A stretch of 64,000 nucleotides of DNA from Streptomyces albus subsp. albus (GCF_000725885.1 NZ_JODR01000018.1:1-64000); one strand, 5' to 3'. Positions 33,935 through 42,638 are shown, counted from the stretch's first letter. Notes: generated by a model not told the origin, from the letters alone. Numbers and translations: made by a program.

Positions 33935-35347
33935 ATGCGCAGCACGGAGCCCGGGCACGGCGGGCCCGCCGGTGCGCGCCCGGCCTCCTCGCCGCCCGGG
34001 CTGCGGGAGGCCGCCTCCGGCTACTGGCACCGGCGTGGACTGCCGACGGAACCCGCCCAGGTGGCCGTCGCGCCGGACGCCTCCTTGCTGCTGCTCGCCG
34101 TGCTCGCGGCGGCCGGCGACGGCGAGGGCCGGCCCGGCGGCGGCAGCGTGCTGCTGCCGCACCCCTGCCCGTCCTGGTACGCGCCGCAGGCCCGGCTGCT
34201 GGGCCGTACGGTGCACACGGTGCCGGTGCCGGCCGAGTGCGGCGGGCTGCCCGACCCGTTCGCCCTGCTGGAGACGGTGCGCCGGGTCCGCTCCGCGGGT
34301 GACGAACCGCGAGTGCTGGTGCTCTCCGTCGCCGACGAGGTCACCGGAACGGCCGCCCCGCCCGAACTGCTGCACGAGGTGTGCGAGGCAGCCGTCGCCG
34401 AAGGGCTGCTGCTGGTCAGCGACGAGACCTGGCGCGACACCACGCACGACGCACACCGGACGGTGCTGGTCAGTCCCGCCGAGATGCTCGCCCCGACGGG
34501 CCAGGACGCACAGGTGGTGGTCCTCGCCGACCTCGGCAGGCCCGCGTCGCCGTCCGGCGAGGCCGGCGTGGGCATCGCCCGTTTCCCCTCCGCCGGACGC
34601 GGCCGGCGGCTGGGCGAGCGGGTGCACGAGCTGCTGACCGCGCTGCGTCCCGCACTGTCCGGCACGGCCGCCGCGGCGGCAGCCGGGGCACTGACCGAAT
34701 CCGCGGGCCTGCGTGACCGCCGGTCCGCGCAGGCCCACGCCACCGGCCGGCTGGCCCGCGCGCTGCACTGCGCCGTCACCGAGGCCGGTGCGCTGTGCCG
34801 GCCCCCGAGCCTGGGCCGGTACGTGTACGCCGACCTCGACCGCTTCCGTCCCCGGCTGGCCGCCCGCGGCATCACCGACGCGCCCCGTCTGGAGGCGGCG
34901 CTGGTCGGTGCCCTGGGTCCGTACGCCGAGGGCGGGCACCGCTTCGGCGACCACCCGCGCGAGCTGCGGGTCCGATTGACCACCGACCTGCTCACCACCA
35001 CCCCGGCGGCCACCGCCCCGCACGCCGGAGCGGCACCGGGCGGCAGCCGCGCCGGGCCCGTACCCGGCGGCAGCCGAGCCGGACCCGTGGCCGGCCGCGA
35101 CGGCCCCGCGGACCTCACGACCGGTGGCCGCCCACCGTCCGGCGGCTCCGGCGGCGGCCCCGCACCCGGTGCCGGTGCCGGTCCTGCGTTCGGTGCTGGT
35201 CCTGCGTCCGGTGCCGGCCCCGCGGCCCGGCGTGGCCGGACCGCGGCAGCCGCCGAGTCGCTGGCCGGGGAATTGCCGGATGCCGCCGAGTCGTTGGCAC
35301 AGGTGCAGTCGGTGCTGGCCGACCTCACGGATGGGAGCCCTCAGTAG
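33935..35347 (+). CDS. Aminotransferase class I/II-fold protein without the PLP lysine
   Basis: 470 residues from ATG 33935. The first 330 residues follow fold-type I aminotransferases: SVLLPHPCPSWYAPQARLLGR, VPAECGGLPDPFALLETV, LVLSVADEVTGTAAPPELL and GLLLVSDETWRDTTHD (the usual Asp/Tyr cofactor region). Where SxxKxxGxxGxRxG would carry the Schiff-base lysine it reads VVLADLGRPASPSGEAG. In fact the whole protein contains no lysine. The last 120 residues are a Gly/Pro/Ala repeat tail. It cannot form an internal aldimine, so it is probably a structural or regulatory homologue. It ends directly at the ATG of the MBL-fold gene (TAGATG), suggesting a partnership. Confidence 0.8.
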   Translation: MRSTEPGHGGPAGARPASSPPGLREAASGYWHRRGLPTEPAQVAVAPDASLLLLAVLAAAGDGEGRPGGGSVLLPHPCPSWYAPQARLLGRTVHTVPVPAECGGLPDPFALLETVRRVRSAGDEPRVLVLSVADEVTGTAAPPELLHEVCEAAVAEGLLLVSDETWRDTTHDAHRTVLVSPAEMLAPTGQDAQVVVLADLGRPASPSGEAGVGIARFPSAGRGRRLGERVHELLTALRPALSGTAAAAAAGALTESAGLRDRRSAQAHATGRLARALHCAVTEAGALCRPPSLGRYVYADLDRFRPRLAARGITDAPRLEAALVGALGPYAEGGHRFGDHPRELRVRLTTDLLTTTPAATAPHAGAAPGGSRAGPVPGGSRAGPVAGRDGPADLTTGGRPPSGGSGGGPAPGAGAGPAFGAGPASGAGPAARRGRTAAAAESLAGELPDAAESLAQVQSVLADLTDGSPQ

Positions 35348-36541
35348 ATGACCGAACGGACCGGGCAGCGTTCCGAGCGCTCTTCCGCCGCCTCGCCCCT
35401 GCCGGAAGGGGAAGCCCCGCGCACCGGGGCAGCCGCCCCCGCCGGTGGGTCCGCGGTGGGCGGTACACCGGTGGACAGACCCGCCTCCGCCTGCGGTGCG
35501 GGCCGCACCGGCCCCACCGACGTGATCGTCCAGCCCCCACCGCCCGCGCTCTCCCCGCCCCGCCCCGTCGGTGCCCGGCGGATCTGGCCCCGCTCCTTCG
35601 CCGACCGGCTCACCTCGCCGCTGCCGGGGGTACGGGCCATGGCGCGGCTGGCCCGTGAGGGCGCCATGCGGCCGGTCTCCTCGGCGCTGGCCGAGGAGAT
35701 CCCCAAGCTGCCCTTCGCGCCGGGGCCGCTGCCCGACGTCGGCCCGCGGACCGTAGCCGTCACCTGGGCCGGGCACGCCAGTTGGGTGGTGCGCATCGGC
35801 GGGCTGACGGTGCTGACCGACCCGGTGTGGTCCCGGAAGATCCTGGGCACCCCCGCCCGCGTGACCCCGGTCGGTGTCGCCTGGCGTGACCTGCCGCCGG
35901 TCGACGCGGTCGTCATCTCGCACAACCACTACGACCACCTCGATCTGCCCACCCTGCGCCGGCTGCCCCGCGACACCCCGCTGTTCGTGCCGGCCGGGCT
36001 CGGCGACTGGTGCCGCAGGCGCGGCTTCACCACCGTCACCGAGCTCGACTGGTGGGAGGGCGCCGAGCTGCCCGCACCCGACGGGGCCCGGGTGCGCTTC
36101 GACTTCGTGCCCGCCCACCACTGGTCCAAGCGCACCCTCACCGACACCTGCCACTCCCTGTGGGGCGGCTGGGTGCTGACCGACCGGCACGGGCACCGGG
36201 TGTACTTCGCCGGAGACACCGGTTACGGGCACTGGTTCGGCGAGATCGGCCGCCGTTACCCGGGGATCGACCTGGCGCTGATGCCGATCGGCGCCTACGA
36301 CCCGCGCTGGATGCTGCGTCCCGTGCACACGGACCCGGAGGAGGCGGTGCTCGCCTGCCAGGACCTGGGGGCGCGCAGGATGGCGCCCATGCACTGGGCG
36401 ACCTTCCTGCTGTCGGGTGAACCGCCGCTGGAGCCGCTCATCCGGGTGCGGGCGGCCTGGCGCAAGGCCGAGCTGCCGGCCGAGGATCTGTGGGACCTGC
36501 CGGTGGGCGCCTCCCGCGTCCTGGAGCAGGACGGTTCCTGA
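35348..36541 (+). CDS. MBL-fold metallo-hydrolase (NAPE-PLD/UlaG-like)
   Basis: 397 residues. Residues 1-75 are a disordered Pro-rich leader. The metallo-beta-lactamase domain has TWAGHASWVVRIGGLTVLTDPVW, the zinc motif ISHNHYDHLD, then PAHHWSKR, YFAGDTGYGHW and MAPMHWATF. This order matches N-acyl-phosphatidylethanolamine-hydrolysing phospholipase D-like enzymes, so a phospholipid or lactone substrate is possible. It starts at the codon following the aminotransferase-like stop. Confidence 0.87.
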   Translation: MTERTGQRSERSSAASPLPEGEAPRTGAAAPAGGSAVGGTPVDRPASACGAGRTGPTDVIVQPPPPALSPPRPVGARRIWPRSFADRLTSPLPGVRAMARLAREGAMRPVSSALAEEIPKLPFAPGPLPDVGPRTVAVTWAGHASWVVRIGGLTVLTDPVWSRKILGTPARVTPVGVAWRDLPPVDAVVISHNHYDHLDLPTLRRLPRDTPLFVPAGLGDWCRRRGFTTVTELDWWEGAELPAPDGARVRFDFVPAHHWSKRTLTDTCHSLWGGWVLTDRHGHRVYFAGDTGYGHWFGEIGRRYPGIDLALMPIGAYDPRWMLRPVHTDPEEAVLACQDLGARRMAPMHWATFLLSGEPPLEPLIRVRAAWRKAELPAEDLWDLPVGASRVLEQDGS

Positions 36542-36582
36542 CCGCCGCCCGCCCCGCGCGGGTGCGGCCACCGCGTCCCACG

Positions 36583-37254
36583 TCAGGTACGCGGTGACCG
36601 CACCCGGCGCCACAGCGCGGGCAGCGCGCTGAGCAGCAGCGTGAGCCCGACCGCGGCGGCCACGCCTTCCCACGGGCGGGGGAAGAGGGAGCCGCCGGCC
36701 ACCCCGATCAACTGGTAGACGGCGGCCCAGGCCAGGCACGCCAGGACGTCGCCGCGGGCGAACTCGCGCATCCGCATCCGTGCCAGCAGGCAGGCCAGCA
36801 TCACCGGGATGCGGCCCGCGGGCACCAGCCGGGAGACGACCAGCACGGCCACTCCGTGCTCGCGCAGTTTCCGGTCGGCCTGGGCCAGCCGTTCGGGCGC
36901 GGCCCTCTCCCGCAGTGTGGACAGCCAGCGGGAGCCGTTCTTGGAGCCGACGCCGCGTTTGCCGAGCCAGTACAGGCCGAGGTCGCCGAGGAACGCGGCG
37001 AAGGAGGCGATGCCGAAGACGGTCAGCAGCGCGAACACCGGCAGGCTCTGGTGCAGGGCCACCACGGCGGCGCCGCTGACCAGCGCCCCGGTCGGGACCA
37101 CCGGTACCAGCGAGCCGAGCACCACCAGCAGGAACAGCGAGGGGTAGCCCAGTGCCTGCTGGGTGGCCTCCGGTGGCCGCACCACGGCGTCGGAGACGGC
37201 TTCGGCGACCGCGCCCAGGCTCGTGCCGAGCCCGTCCGCGAGGGCAGTGTTCAC
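36583..37254 (-). CDS. DedA-family membrane protein
   Basis: 223 residues with about four or five hydrophobic segments. The SNARE-associated/DedA hallmark is VVSRLVPAGRIPVMLACLLARM, corresponding to the conserved F/SRxxPxxR motif. ALGYPSLFLLVVLGSLVPVVPTG near the start is also typical. DedA proteins are thought to flip phospholipids (undecaprenyl phosphate or phosphatidylethanolamine). GTG start at 37254 directly follows the TAG of the upstream MBL gene, so both are probably co-translated. Confidence 0.88.
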   Translation of the reverse strand: MNTALADGLGTSLGAVAEAVSDAVVRPPEATQQALGYPSLFLLVVLGSLVPVVPTGALVSGAAVVALHQSLPVFALLTVFGIASFAAFLGDLGLYWLGKRGVGSKNGSRWLSTLRERAAPERLAQADRKLREHGVAVLVVSRLVPAGRIPVMLACLLARMRMREFARGDVLACLAWAAVYQLIGVAGGSLFPRPWEGVAAAVGLTLLLSALPALWRRVRSPRT

Positions 37255-38028
37255 CTACTCCGCCTCCAGCCGTACGCTCTGGCCGTGCTCCAGCAGATGC
37301 ACCGTGACCTGGGGAGCCGGCCGTGCGGCCAGCCGTTTGAACTCCATGCCGGGGGAGTGGAACTCGTGCGGCCGGACGGCGTCCATGCCGACCGGCCAGT
37401 ACGTCCCGAAGTGCACCGGCACCGCGTTGCGCGGCCTCAGCCGGGCCAGCGCCTGGGCGGCCCGTCCCGCGTCCAGGTGGCCCTCGCCCAGGAACGGCCC
37501 CCAGCCGCCCACCGGCAGCAGCGCCGTGTCCACCTCGCCGACCGCCTCGGCCATGCCGTCGAACAGGCCGGTGTCCCCGGCGAAATAGGTGCGCTGCTCG
37601 CCCTCGACGACGAAGCCCAGCGCCGGTGCGAGGTGCGGCCCCACCGGCAGCCGCCGCCCGTCGTGCGCGGCGGGCACGACCCGAACGGTGACCGGTCCGG
37701 CGGTCACCGTCTCTCCCGGCACCACCTCGGTCAGCTCCAGCAGCGGGGCCAGCCGGCGCAGCCCGGGCACGGCGCGTACCGCGCCGCGGGGCACCACGAC
37801 GCGGGCGCCCGGCTCCAGGAGGGCGAGCGAGCGCACATGCAGGTGGTCGGCGTGCAGATGGGAGACCAGCACCAGGTCCGGCCGTACGGCCCGCGGTGAC
37901 GGCAGGGCGCCGCGCCTGCGGCGCAGATGGGCCAGGCGGCGCACCAGCAGCGGGTCGGTGAGCACGGTGACGCCCGAGTCCCGCACGGTGGTCGTGGCAT
38001 GTCCCCACCAGGTGACGTCGACCGGCAC
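37255..38028 (-). CDS. MBL-fold metallo-hydrolase (UlaG-like)
   Basis: 257 residues. It starts VPVDVTWWGHATTTVRDSGVTVLTDP and has the zinc motif VSHLHADHLHV, then AAHDGRR, YFAGDTGLFDG and VPVHFGTYWP. GTG 38028 is chosen because AGGAGG lies 7 nt before it. It is followed directly by the dedA-like gene (TAG then GTG). Substrate unknown; the family includes lactonases and phosphodiesterases. A second MBL gene sits 1 kb away in the opposite orientation but is only distantly similar. Confidence 0.87.
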   Translation of the reverse strand: MPVDVTWWGHATTTVRDSGVTVLTDPLLVRRLAHLRRRRGALPSPRAVRPDLVLVSHLHADHLHVRSLALLEPGARVVVPRGAVRAVPGLRRLAPLLELTEVVPGETVTAGPVTVRVVPAAHDGRRLPVGPHLAPALGFVVEGEQRTYFAGDTGLFDGMAEAVGEVDTALLPVGGWGPFLGEGHLDAGRAAQALARLRPRNAVPVHFGTYWPVGMDAVRPHEFHSPGMEFKRLAARPAPQVTVHLLEHGQSVRLEAE

Positions 38029-38284
38029 GTGCGTTCCTCCTCGGTGCCTCGGGCGGGTGCGCGCGGCACCCCTTCGCTGCTGCGGGCACCCTCGGGCCGG
38101 GTGTCCGGTCACCTACGAGCCTAAGCGCGGCCCGGCAGCGGCCCGCCGCCGGGCCGGGGCCCGCCCCAGGATGCCCCCGTCCGCCGTGCCGTGCGCGGAC
38201 ACCTCTGTGCAAAAGTGGAGGTTGCTCCATCAACGGCCATCCCTGGCGGACGTGCTCCCGACGGGCGGAGGTGACCTCAACAAC

Positions 38285-40396
38285 GTGCGCGAGTCCCGGA
38301 TACCGTGGCGCAGGCTCGGCGGCGCCGCGCTGCGCGTGGGTGCCGTCTGGCTGGCGAGCACTTCGACCATGCTCGTCCTGGCGGGGGTGCTGCCGGACTT
38401 CCGGCTCCAGTCCGCCAGTGGCGACAGCGCCACGGTGATCGGCATCACGGCCGCGGCCGGCGCCGGTGCCTTCGGTCTGCTCAGCGCCCTGGTGTGGCCG
38501 CTGCTGGTACGGGCCTTCCTGCTGGTGCCCGCGCTCGTCCTGGGACTGCTGGTCTTCTTCCTCAACGGCTCGCTGCTGTGGCTGGCGCTGCTCCTGGTGC
38601 CGTACGGCGGCGGCAGCACCGACCCCACCATGGCCGTGGTGGTGGCGGCGGCCATGTCCGCGGCGTCCTCGGCCACCAACGCGCTGCTGGCCGTCCGTGA
38701 CGACCGCGCCTACCGGCACCGCCTCTCCCGGATAGCGGGCCGCAGACGGCGCAGGGAGGGCCGCACCGCGCCGCCCACCACCCCCGGCACCGTCTTCCTC
38801 CAGCTCGACGGGCTCGGGTACGAGGTGCTGAGGGAGGCGATCCGGCCCCCCGAGGGCGGCGGCGAACCGCTGATGCCCGCGGTCGCCCGGCTGTGCGGCA
38901 CCACTCACCGGCTCACCCGCTGGCGCACCGACTGGTCCAGCCAGACCGGTGCCAGCCAGCTGGGCATCCTGCACGGCAGCAACGAGGACGTCCCGGCGTT
39001 CCGCTGGTACGAGAAGGAGACCGGCGAGGTCGTCGTCAGCAACCGCCCCACCAGCGCCGCCGAACTCCAGCGCCGCGCGGTGCGGCGCACCGGCGACAAG
39101 GGGCTCCTCGCGCAGGACGGCGCCAGCCGCGGCAACCTGTTCACCGGCGGTGCCCGGCAGGTGGCGCTGGTGCTGTCCGTATCGGCCCGCCGGGGCAAGG
39201 ACACCCGCTCCCGCGCCGGGTACTTCGCCTATTTCGCCGACCCGGCCAACGCCACCCGCACCGCGGTGTCCTTCGTCGCCGAGGTCTTCCGCGAGATCGC
39301 CCAGTACGCCCGCGTCCTGCTGCGCCGCGAGCGGCCCCGGGTGGGCCGCGGCGGGCTCTACCCCTTCATCCGGGCCTTCGCCACCGTCGTGGAACGCGAT
39401 GTGGTGGTGGCCGCCGTACTCGGCGACATGCTCAGCTCCCGCACCGCCGTCTACGCGGACCTCGTCGGCTACGACGAGGTGGCCCACCACTCCGGGCCGC
39501 GGGGCCGGGACACCCGGCAGGTGCTGCGCCGTCTCGACCGGTCCGTGGGGCTGATCGCCAAGGTCGCCGAGCACGCTCCCCGCCCCTACCGGCTGGTCCT
39601 GCTGTCCGATCACGGGCAGAGCCACGGGGAGACGTTCGAGGGCGCCTACGGGCTGACCCTCGAGGAGCTGGTCCGGGCCGGCAGCGGCCTCCAGGTGCCC
39701 CGCCGGGCCGGGCGCACCCCGAGCGGTTCGGAGGCCAGGGCGGCGGCCCGCGCCGCACTGCGCAGGCCCGAGGAGTGCGGCCAGGAGGCGCCCCGTGAAC
39801 CCGCCCGGGACCGGGGGCCGGTGGTGCTGGCCTCCGGAAACCTCGGTCTGATCTCGTTCCCGGAGGTGCCGGGGCGGCTCACCCGCGAACAGATCGACGC
39901 GCTGCGGCCCGCGCTGCTGCCGACGCTCGCCGAGCACCAGGGCATCGGTTTCGTCCTCGTCGAGAGCGCCCGGCACGGGCCCGTCGTGCTCGGCGCCGGG
40001 GGGAGCGAGCACCGGCTGGCCACGGGGGAGGTCGTCGGGCCGCGCGATCCCCTGGCACCGTTCGGTCCGGGCGCCGCGGCGGCGGTCCTGCGGACCGCGC
40101 GGTTCCCGCACGCCGCCGACATCATGGTCAACTCGGCGGTCGATCCGGGCACCGGGGCCGTGCACGCCTTCGAGGAGCAGATCGGGTCGCACGGCGGGCT
40201 CGGCGGTGAGCAGAGCCACGCCTTCCTGCTGTCGCCGCTGGCCTTCTCCCCTCCCGTGGAGCCGGGGGAGGAACTGGTGGGGGCGGAGGCGGTGCACCGG
40301 GTCCTGCGGCGCTGGCTCGCCGAGTCGGCCGCGCCCGCCCCCGTGCCGGCTCCCGCGTCCGGTGCGCGGCGCGAGCCCTTGACCCCGCGGACCTGA
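38285..40396 (+). CDS. Membrane-anchored alkaline-phosphatase-superfamily phosphodiesterase
   Basis: 703 residues. The N-terminus (about 10-140) has four hydrophobic helices of the phage-holin-4/YkvE type. The remainder is a type I phosphodiesterase/nucleotide pyrophosphatase domain: FLQLDGLGYEVL (nucleophile region), WRTDWSSQTGASQLGILHG, DLVGYDEVAHHSGPRG, VLLSDHGQSHG and SHGGLGGEQSHAFLL, all metal-site stretches. It probably hydrolyses a phosphodiester on the outer face or in the cytoplasm. The start is uncertain: GTG 38285 is used, but the GGAGG sits 13 nt away, and a GTG 11 codons upstream is possible. Confidence 0.83.
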   Translation: MRESRIPWRRLGGAALRVGAVWLASTSTMLVLAGVLPDFRLQSASGDSATVIGITAAAGAGAFGLLSALVWPLLVRAFLLVPALVLGLLVFFLNGSLLWLALLLVPYGGGSTDPTMAVVVAAAMSAASSATNALLAVRDDRAYRHRLSRIAGRRRRREGRTAPPTTPGTVFLQLDGLGYEVLREAIRPPEGGGEPLMPAVARLCGTTHRLTRWRTDWSSQTGASQLGILHGSNEDVPAFRWYEKETGEVVVSNRPTSAAELQRRAVRRTGDKGLLAQDGASRGNLFTGGARQVALVLSVSARRGKDTRSRAGYFAYFADPANATRTAVSFVAEVFREIAQYARVLLRRERPRVGRGGLYPFIRAFATVVERDVVVAAVLGDMLSSRTAVYADLVGYDEVAHHSGPRGRDTRQVLRRLDRSVGLIAKVAEHAPRPYRLVLLSDHGQSHGETFEGAYGLTLEELVRAGSGLQVPRRAGRTPSGSEARAAARAALRRPEECGQEAPREPARDRGPVVLASGNLGLISFPEVPGRLTREQIDALRPALLPTLAEHQGIGFVLVESARHGPVVLGAGGSEHRLATGEVVGPRDPLAPFGPGAAAAVLRTARFPHAADIMVNSAVDPGTGAVHAFEEQIGSHGGLGGEQSHAFLLSPLAFSPPVEPGEELVGAEAVHRVLRRWLAESAAPAPVPAPASGARREPLTPRT

Positions 40397-40425
40397 CCGG
40401 CGGCGGGGTCCGGGCCGGCCGGGCC

Positions 40426-41517
40426 TCAGTCCGCCGGCCGGGCGCCTGCCGCGCCTGCCTCGCGGATGGGGGCGCCCACGTCCTTGAGGTGACGCAGTGC
40501 CTCGCGCCAGGAGGCGATGAGCCCCGTCTCGTGGTAGGGGATGCCGAGTTCGGCGCAGTAGTCCCGCACGAGGGGCCGCGCCTTGCGCAGGTGGGGTGTG
40601 GGCATGCTGGGGAAGAGGTGGTGCTCGATCTGGTAGTTGAGCCCGCCCAGGGCGATGTCGGTGAGCAGTCCGCCGCGCACGTTGCGGGAGGTGAGCACCT
40701 GCCGCCGCAGGAAGTCGGGCCGCTCGTCGCCCTTGAGGGTGGGCATGCCCTTGTGGTTGGGCGCGAAGATGCTGCCGAGGTAGACGCCGAACACCGCGTG
40801 GTGGACGAGGAGCACCACCAGGGCCATGCCGACGGGCAGCGCGGTGAACAGGGCGCCGAGGTAGCCGGCGGTGTGCAGCAGGAGCAGTCCGGCTTCCAGC
40901 CCGCGGCGTTTCATGTGCGGCTGGCGCAGGGCGCGGACGCTGGAGACGTGGAGGTTGAAGCCTTCGAGGGTCAGCAGGGGGAAGAAGAGCGCCGCCTGGT
41001 GCCGTCCGATGAACCGGGGCAGTCCGCGTGCCTCGGCGGCCTGTTCGCGGGACCAGACGAGGATGTCGGGGGCCACGTCGGGGTCGAGGTCCTCGTGGTT
41101 GGGGTTGGCGTGGTGGCGGGTGTGCTTGTTCATCCACCAGCCGTACGACATGCCGATGCACAGGTTGCCGACGGCGCGGCCGAACACCTCACTGGCGCGG
41201 CGGCCCCGGAAGACCTGCCGGTGGGCCATATCGTGCGCGACGAGCGCCAACTGGCCGTAGACGACGCCCAGATACGCGGCGACCGCCAGCTGCCACCAGG
41301 AGGTGCCGACGGTGAACAGGGCCACCCAGCCCGCCGCGAAGGCGAGAGCCACGAGGCTGAGGCGTACGGCGTAGTAGAGGGGGCGGCGGGTCATCAGTCC
41401 GGCTTCGGTTATCCGGGCGGAGAGCCGGGAGAAGTCGCTGCCCTGCCGGCGGCTCGCGGTCTTCGCGGCGGGGGCCGTGCCCGCACGGGGGCGGGCCTGC
41501 TCGATCGCTGTCGTCAT
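40426..41517 (-). CDS. Membrane fatty acid (acyl-CoA) desaturase
   Basis: 363 residues with four membrane segments and the three histidine boxes of the di-iron desaturases: HDMAHRQ (about 115), HTRHHANPNHEDLDPD (about 155) and QIEHHLFPS near the C-terminus. The QxxHH third box places it near front-end/linoleoyl-type desaturases. It introduces a double bond into acyl-lipid or acyl-CoA chains and needs ferredoxin and reductase partners not encoded here. Start ATG 41517. A perfect 18-bp palindrome lies 83 nt upstream and may be the operator. Confidence 0.92.
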   Translation of the reverse strand: MTTAIEQARPRAGTAPAAKTASRRQGSDFSRLSARITEAGLMTRRPLYYAVRLSLVALAFAAGWVALFTVGTSWWQLAVAAYLGVVYGQLALVAHDMAHRQVFRGRRASEVFGRAVGNLCIGMSYGWWMNKHTRHHANPNHEDLDPDVAPDILVWSREQAAEARGLPRFIGRHQAALFFPLLTLEGFNLHVSSVRALRQPHMKRRGLEAGLLLLHTAGYLGALFTALPVGMALVVLLVHHAVFGVYLGSIFAPNHKGMPTLKGDERPDFLRRQVLTSRNVRGGLLTDIALGGLNYQIEHHLFPSMPTPHLRKARPLVRDYCAELGIPYHETGLIASWREALRHLKDVGAPIREAGAAGARPAD

Positions 41518-41599
41518 GCCGCCCAGCCTTCCGGCCGGGGCGGGGGCGCGGACAGCCGCGCAGCACGTCTGTCGGTCCGGGGGCCAGGCCACCCGTAAG

Positions 41600-41617
41600 G
41601 GTGTAGCTAGCTACACC
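41600..41617. promoter_or_regulatory. Perfect 18-bp palindrome upstream of the desaturase gene
   Basis: GGTGTAGCTAGCTACACC is identical on both strands. It lies between the desaturase start (41517) and the stop of the upstream YrhK-like gene (41637). A low-GC, self-complementary site in this position is typical of TetR/GntR-like operators controlling desaturase genes; the regulator is unknown. Confidence 0.55.
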
Positions 41618-41636
41618 GGGGCGGCCGGTGACCCGG

Positions 41637-41948
41637 TCAGTAGTCCTGGTCGGAGACGGTCGTGCCCTGGACGCCGCCGCGGATCCGCGTCAGGTGGAGC
41701 TGGCGGCTGAGCCTGATCACGGGCCGGATCATCAGCTCGATGCTGCCCAGGATGAAGAACCAGGTGCCCGTGCGGGTCCAGTCGGGGGAGAGGAACATGA
41801 CGCTGCCGACGAGGAACCAGGCGGCGATGAGCGCGTCGTTGACGACGCTGGCGGCTTCGTAGCGCCGCCGTACGACGAGTTCCTCGTGGCCGATGTGCAG
41901 GGTGAGGCTGCGGCCGGTGGGGTGGTGGGGCGCGGGCTTCTTCGGCAC
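41637..41948 (-). CDS. YrhK-like small membrane protein
   Basis: 103 residues from GTG 41948. HIGHEELVVRRRYEAASVVNDALIAAWFLVGSVMFL and WFFILGSIELMIRPVIRLSRQLHL form the YrhK domain: an N-terminal polar strand followed by two membrane helices. No catalytic residues are known for the family. It is read in the same direction as the desaturase but 119 nt upstream of it. The start is uncertain because no ribosome site is evident. Confidence 0.7.
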   Translation of the reverse strand: MPKKPAPHHPTGRSLTLHIGHEELVVRRRYEAASVVNDALIAAWFLVGSVMFLSPDWTRTGTWFFILGSIELMIRPVIRLSRQLHLTRIRGGVQGTTVSDQDY

Positions 41949-42042
41949 GGGGCCGACGCTAGTGGAGCGGCGGGGCGCGATGCGGGAGGACGGGCCGGGG
42001 CGGCCTGGACGCATGCCCTGGAATGTTCATCGGCTCTCCATA

Positions 42043-42065
42043 AAGTTGCACAACAGATTCACATT
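42043..42065 (-). promoter_or_regulatory. NsrR operator at the nsrR promoter
   Basis: Read on the minus strand this 23-bp element is AATGTGAATCT, four bases, TGCAACTT. It matches the element before hmp at 16 of 23 positions in the same spacing. It is an imperfect 11-1-11 palindrome and overlaps the predicted promoter of nsrR, consistent with autorepression released by nitric oxide. Confidence 0.6.
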
Positions 42066-42075
42066 TGCCTACTCT
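42046..42075 (+). promoter_or_regulatory. Candidate nsrR promoter, probably leaderless
   Basis: TTGCAC (42046-42051) and TACTCT (42070-42075) are 18 nt apart. Transcription would start close to the ATG at 42082, which has no ribosome site, so the message is probably leaderless. Confidence 0.45.
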
Positions 42076-42081
42076 GCTGGC

Positions 42082-42531
42082 ATGCGGTTGGCGAAGTCGA
42101 CGGACCTGGCCCTGCGGGTCGTGATGCGCCTGGCGGTCGCCGGGGACGAGCTGTGCGTCGCGCGTCAGGTCGCCGAGGACGTCGCGGTGCCCTACAGCCA
42201 CCTGGCGAAGGTGGTCAACCGGCTCCAGCACCTGGGCGTGGTCGAGACCCGGCGCGGCCGGGGCGGTGGGCTCACGCTCACCGGGGCCGGGCGTACCGCT
42301 TCCGTCGGCTGGCTGGTGCGCGAGTTCGAGGGCGCCGGGGATGTGGTGGAGTGCGAGGGGGAGAACCCCTGTCCGCTGCACCGTGCCTGCCGGCTGCGCT
42401 CGGCGCTGCGCGCCGCGCAGGAGGCGTTCTTCGCCTCCCTCGATCCGCTCACGGTCGGCGATCTGGTCGGCCCGCCCACCGGTCCGGTGCTGCTGGGCAT
42501 GGTGGGGCGGGGGCCGGGTCCGGCCGGCTGA
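42082..42531 (+). CDS. nsrR: Rrf2-family nitric-oxide-sensing repressor
   Basis: 149 residues. The N-terminal winged helix is Rrf2-like (MRLAKSTDLALRVVMRLAV, then VPYSHLAKVVNRLQHLGVVETRRGRGGG). Three cysteines, C91, C97 and C103, lie in VECEGENPCPLHRACRL with CX5CX5C spacing, the iron-sulfur cluster ligands of NsrR. NO destroys the cluster and lifts repression. The gene lies directly upstream of the flavohaemoglobin gene, and matching operators precede both. Very secure as NsrR. Confidence 0.92.
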   Translation: MRLAKSTDLALRVVMRLAVAGDELCVARQVAEDVAVPYSHLAKVVNRLQHLGVVETRRGRGGGLTLTGAGRTASVGWLVREFEGAGDVVECEGENPCPLHRACRLRSALRAAQEAFFASLDPLTVGDLVGPPTGPVLLGMVGRGPGPAG

Positions 42532-42603
42532 GCGGGCGGCCGTTCCGTCCGGTACCGGACCGCGGACCGCTTCGGTGGGGGAAGGTGCCTCGGTGCGCCG
42601 TTA

Positions 42604-42626
42604 AATAAGAATCTCACATGCAAGTT
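42604..42626 (+). promoter_or_regulatory. NsrR operator at hmp
   Basis: AATAAGAATCT, four bases (CACA), TGCAAGTT. The arms are partly self-complementary (AA...G.AT.T.A.AT.C...TT). It ends 12 nt before the GTG start of hmp, so it overlaps the promoter or leader. It resembles the published Streptomyces coelicolor hmpA NsrR site as I remember it. Confidence 0.65.
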
Positions 42627-42638
42627 TTGGAGGGTGCT

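Noticed and set aside
34000..35300. The 435-codon minus frame opposite the aminotransferase-like gene
   Set aside because: It is Ser/Arg/Pro-rich, with no motif, while the plus frame has a complete fold-type I pattern.
33110..41161. A 2683-codon open frame on the minus strand
   Set aside because: It runs antisense through several well-recognised genes (MBL, phosphodiesterase, aminotransferase-like) and consists of Arg/Pro/Gly-rich sequence with no domain. It is an artefact of high GC.
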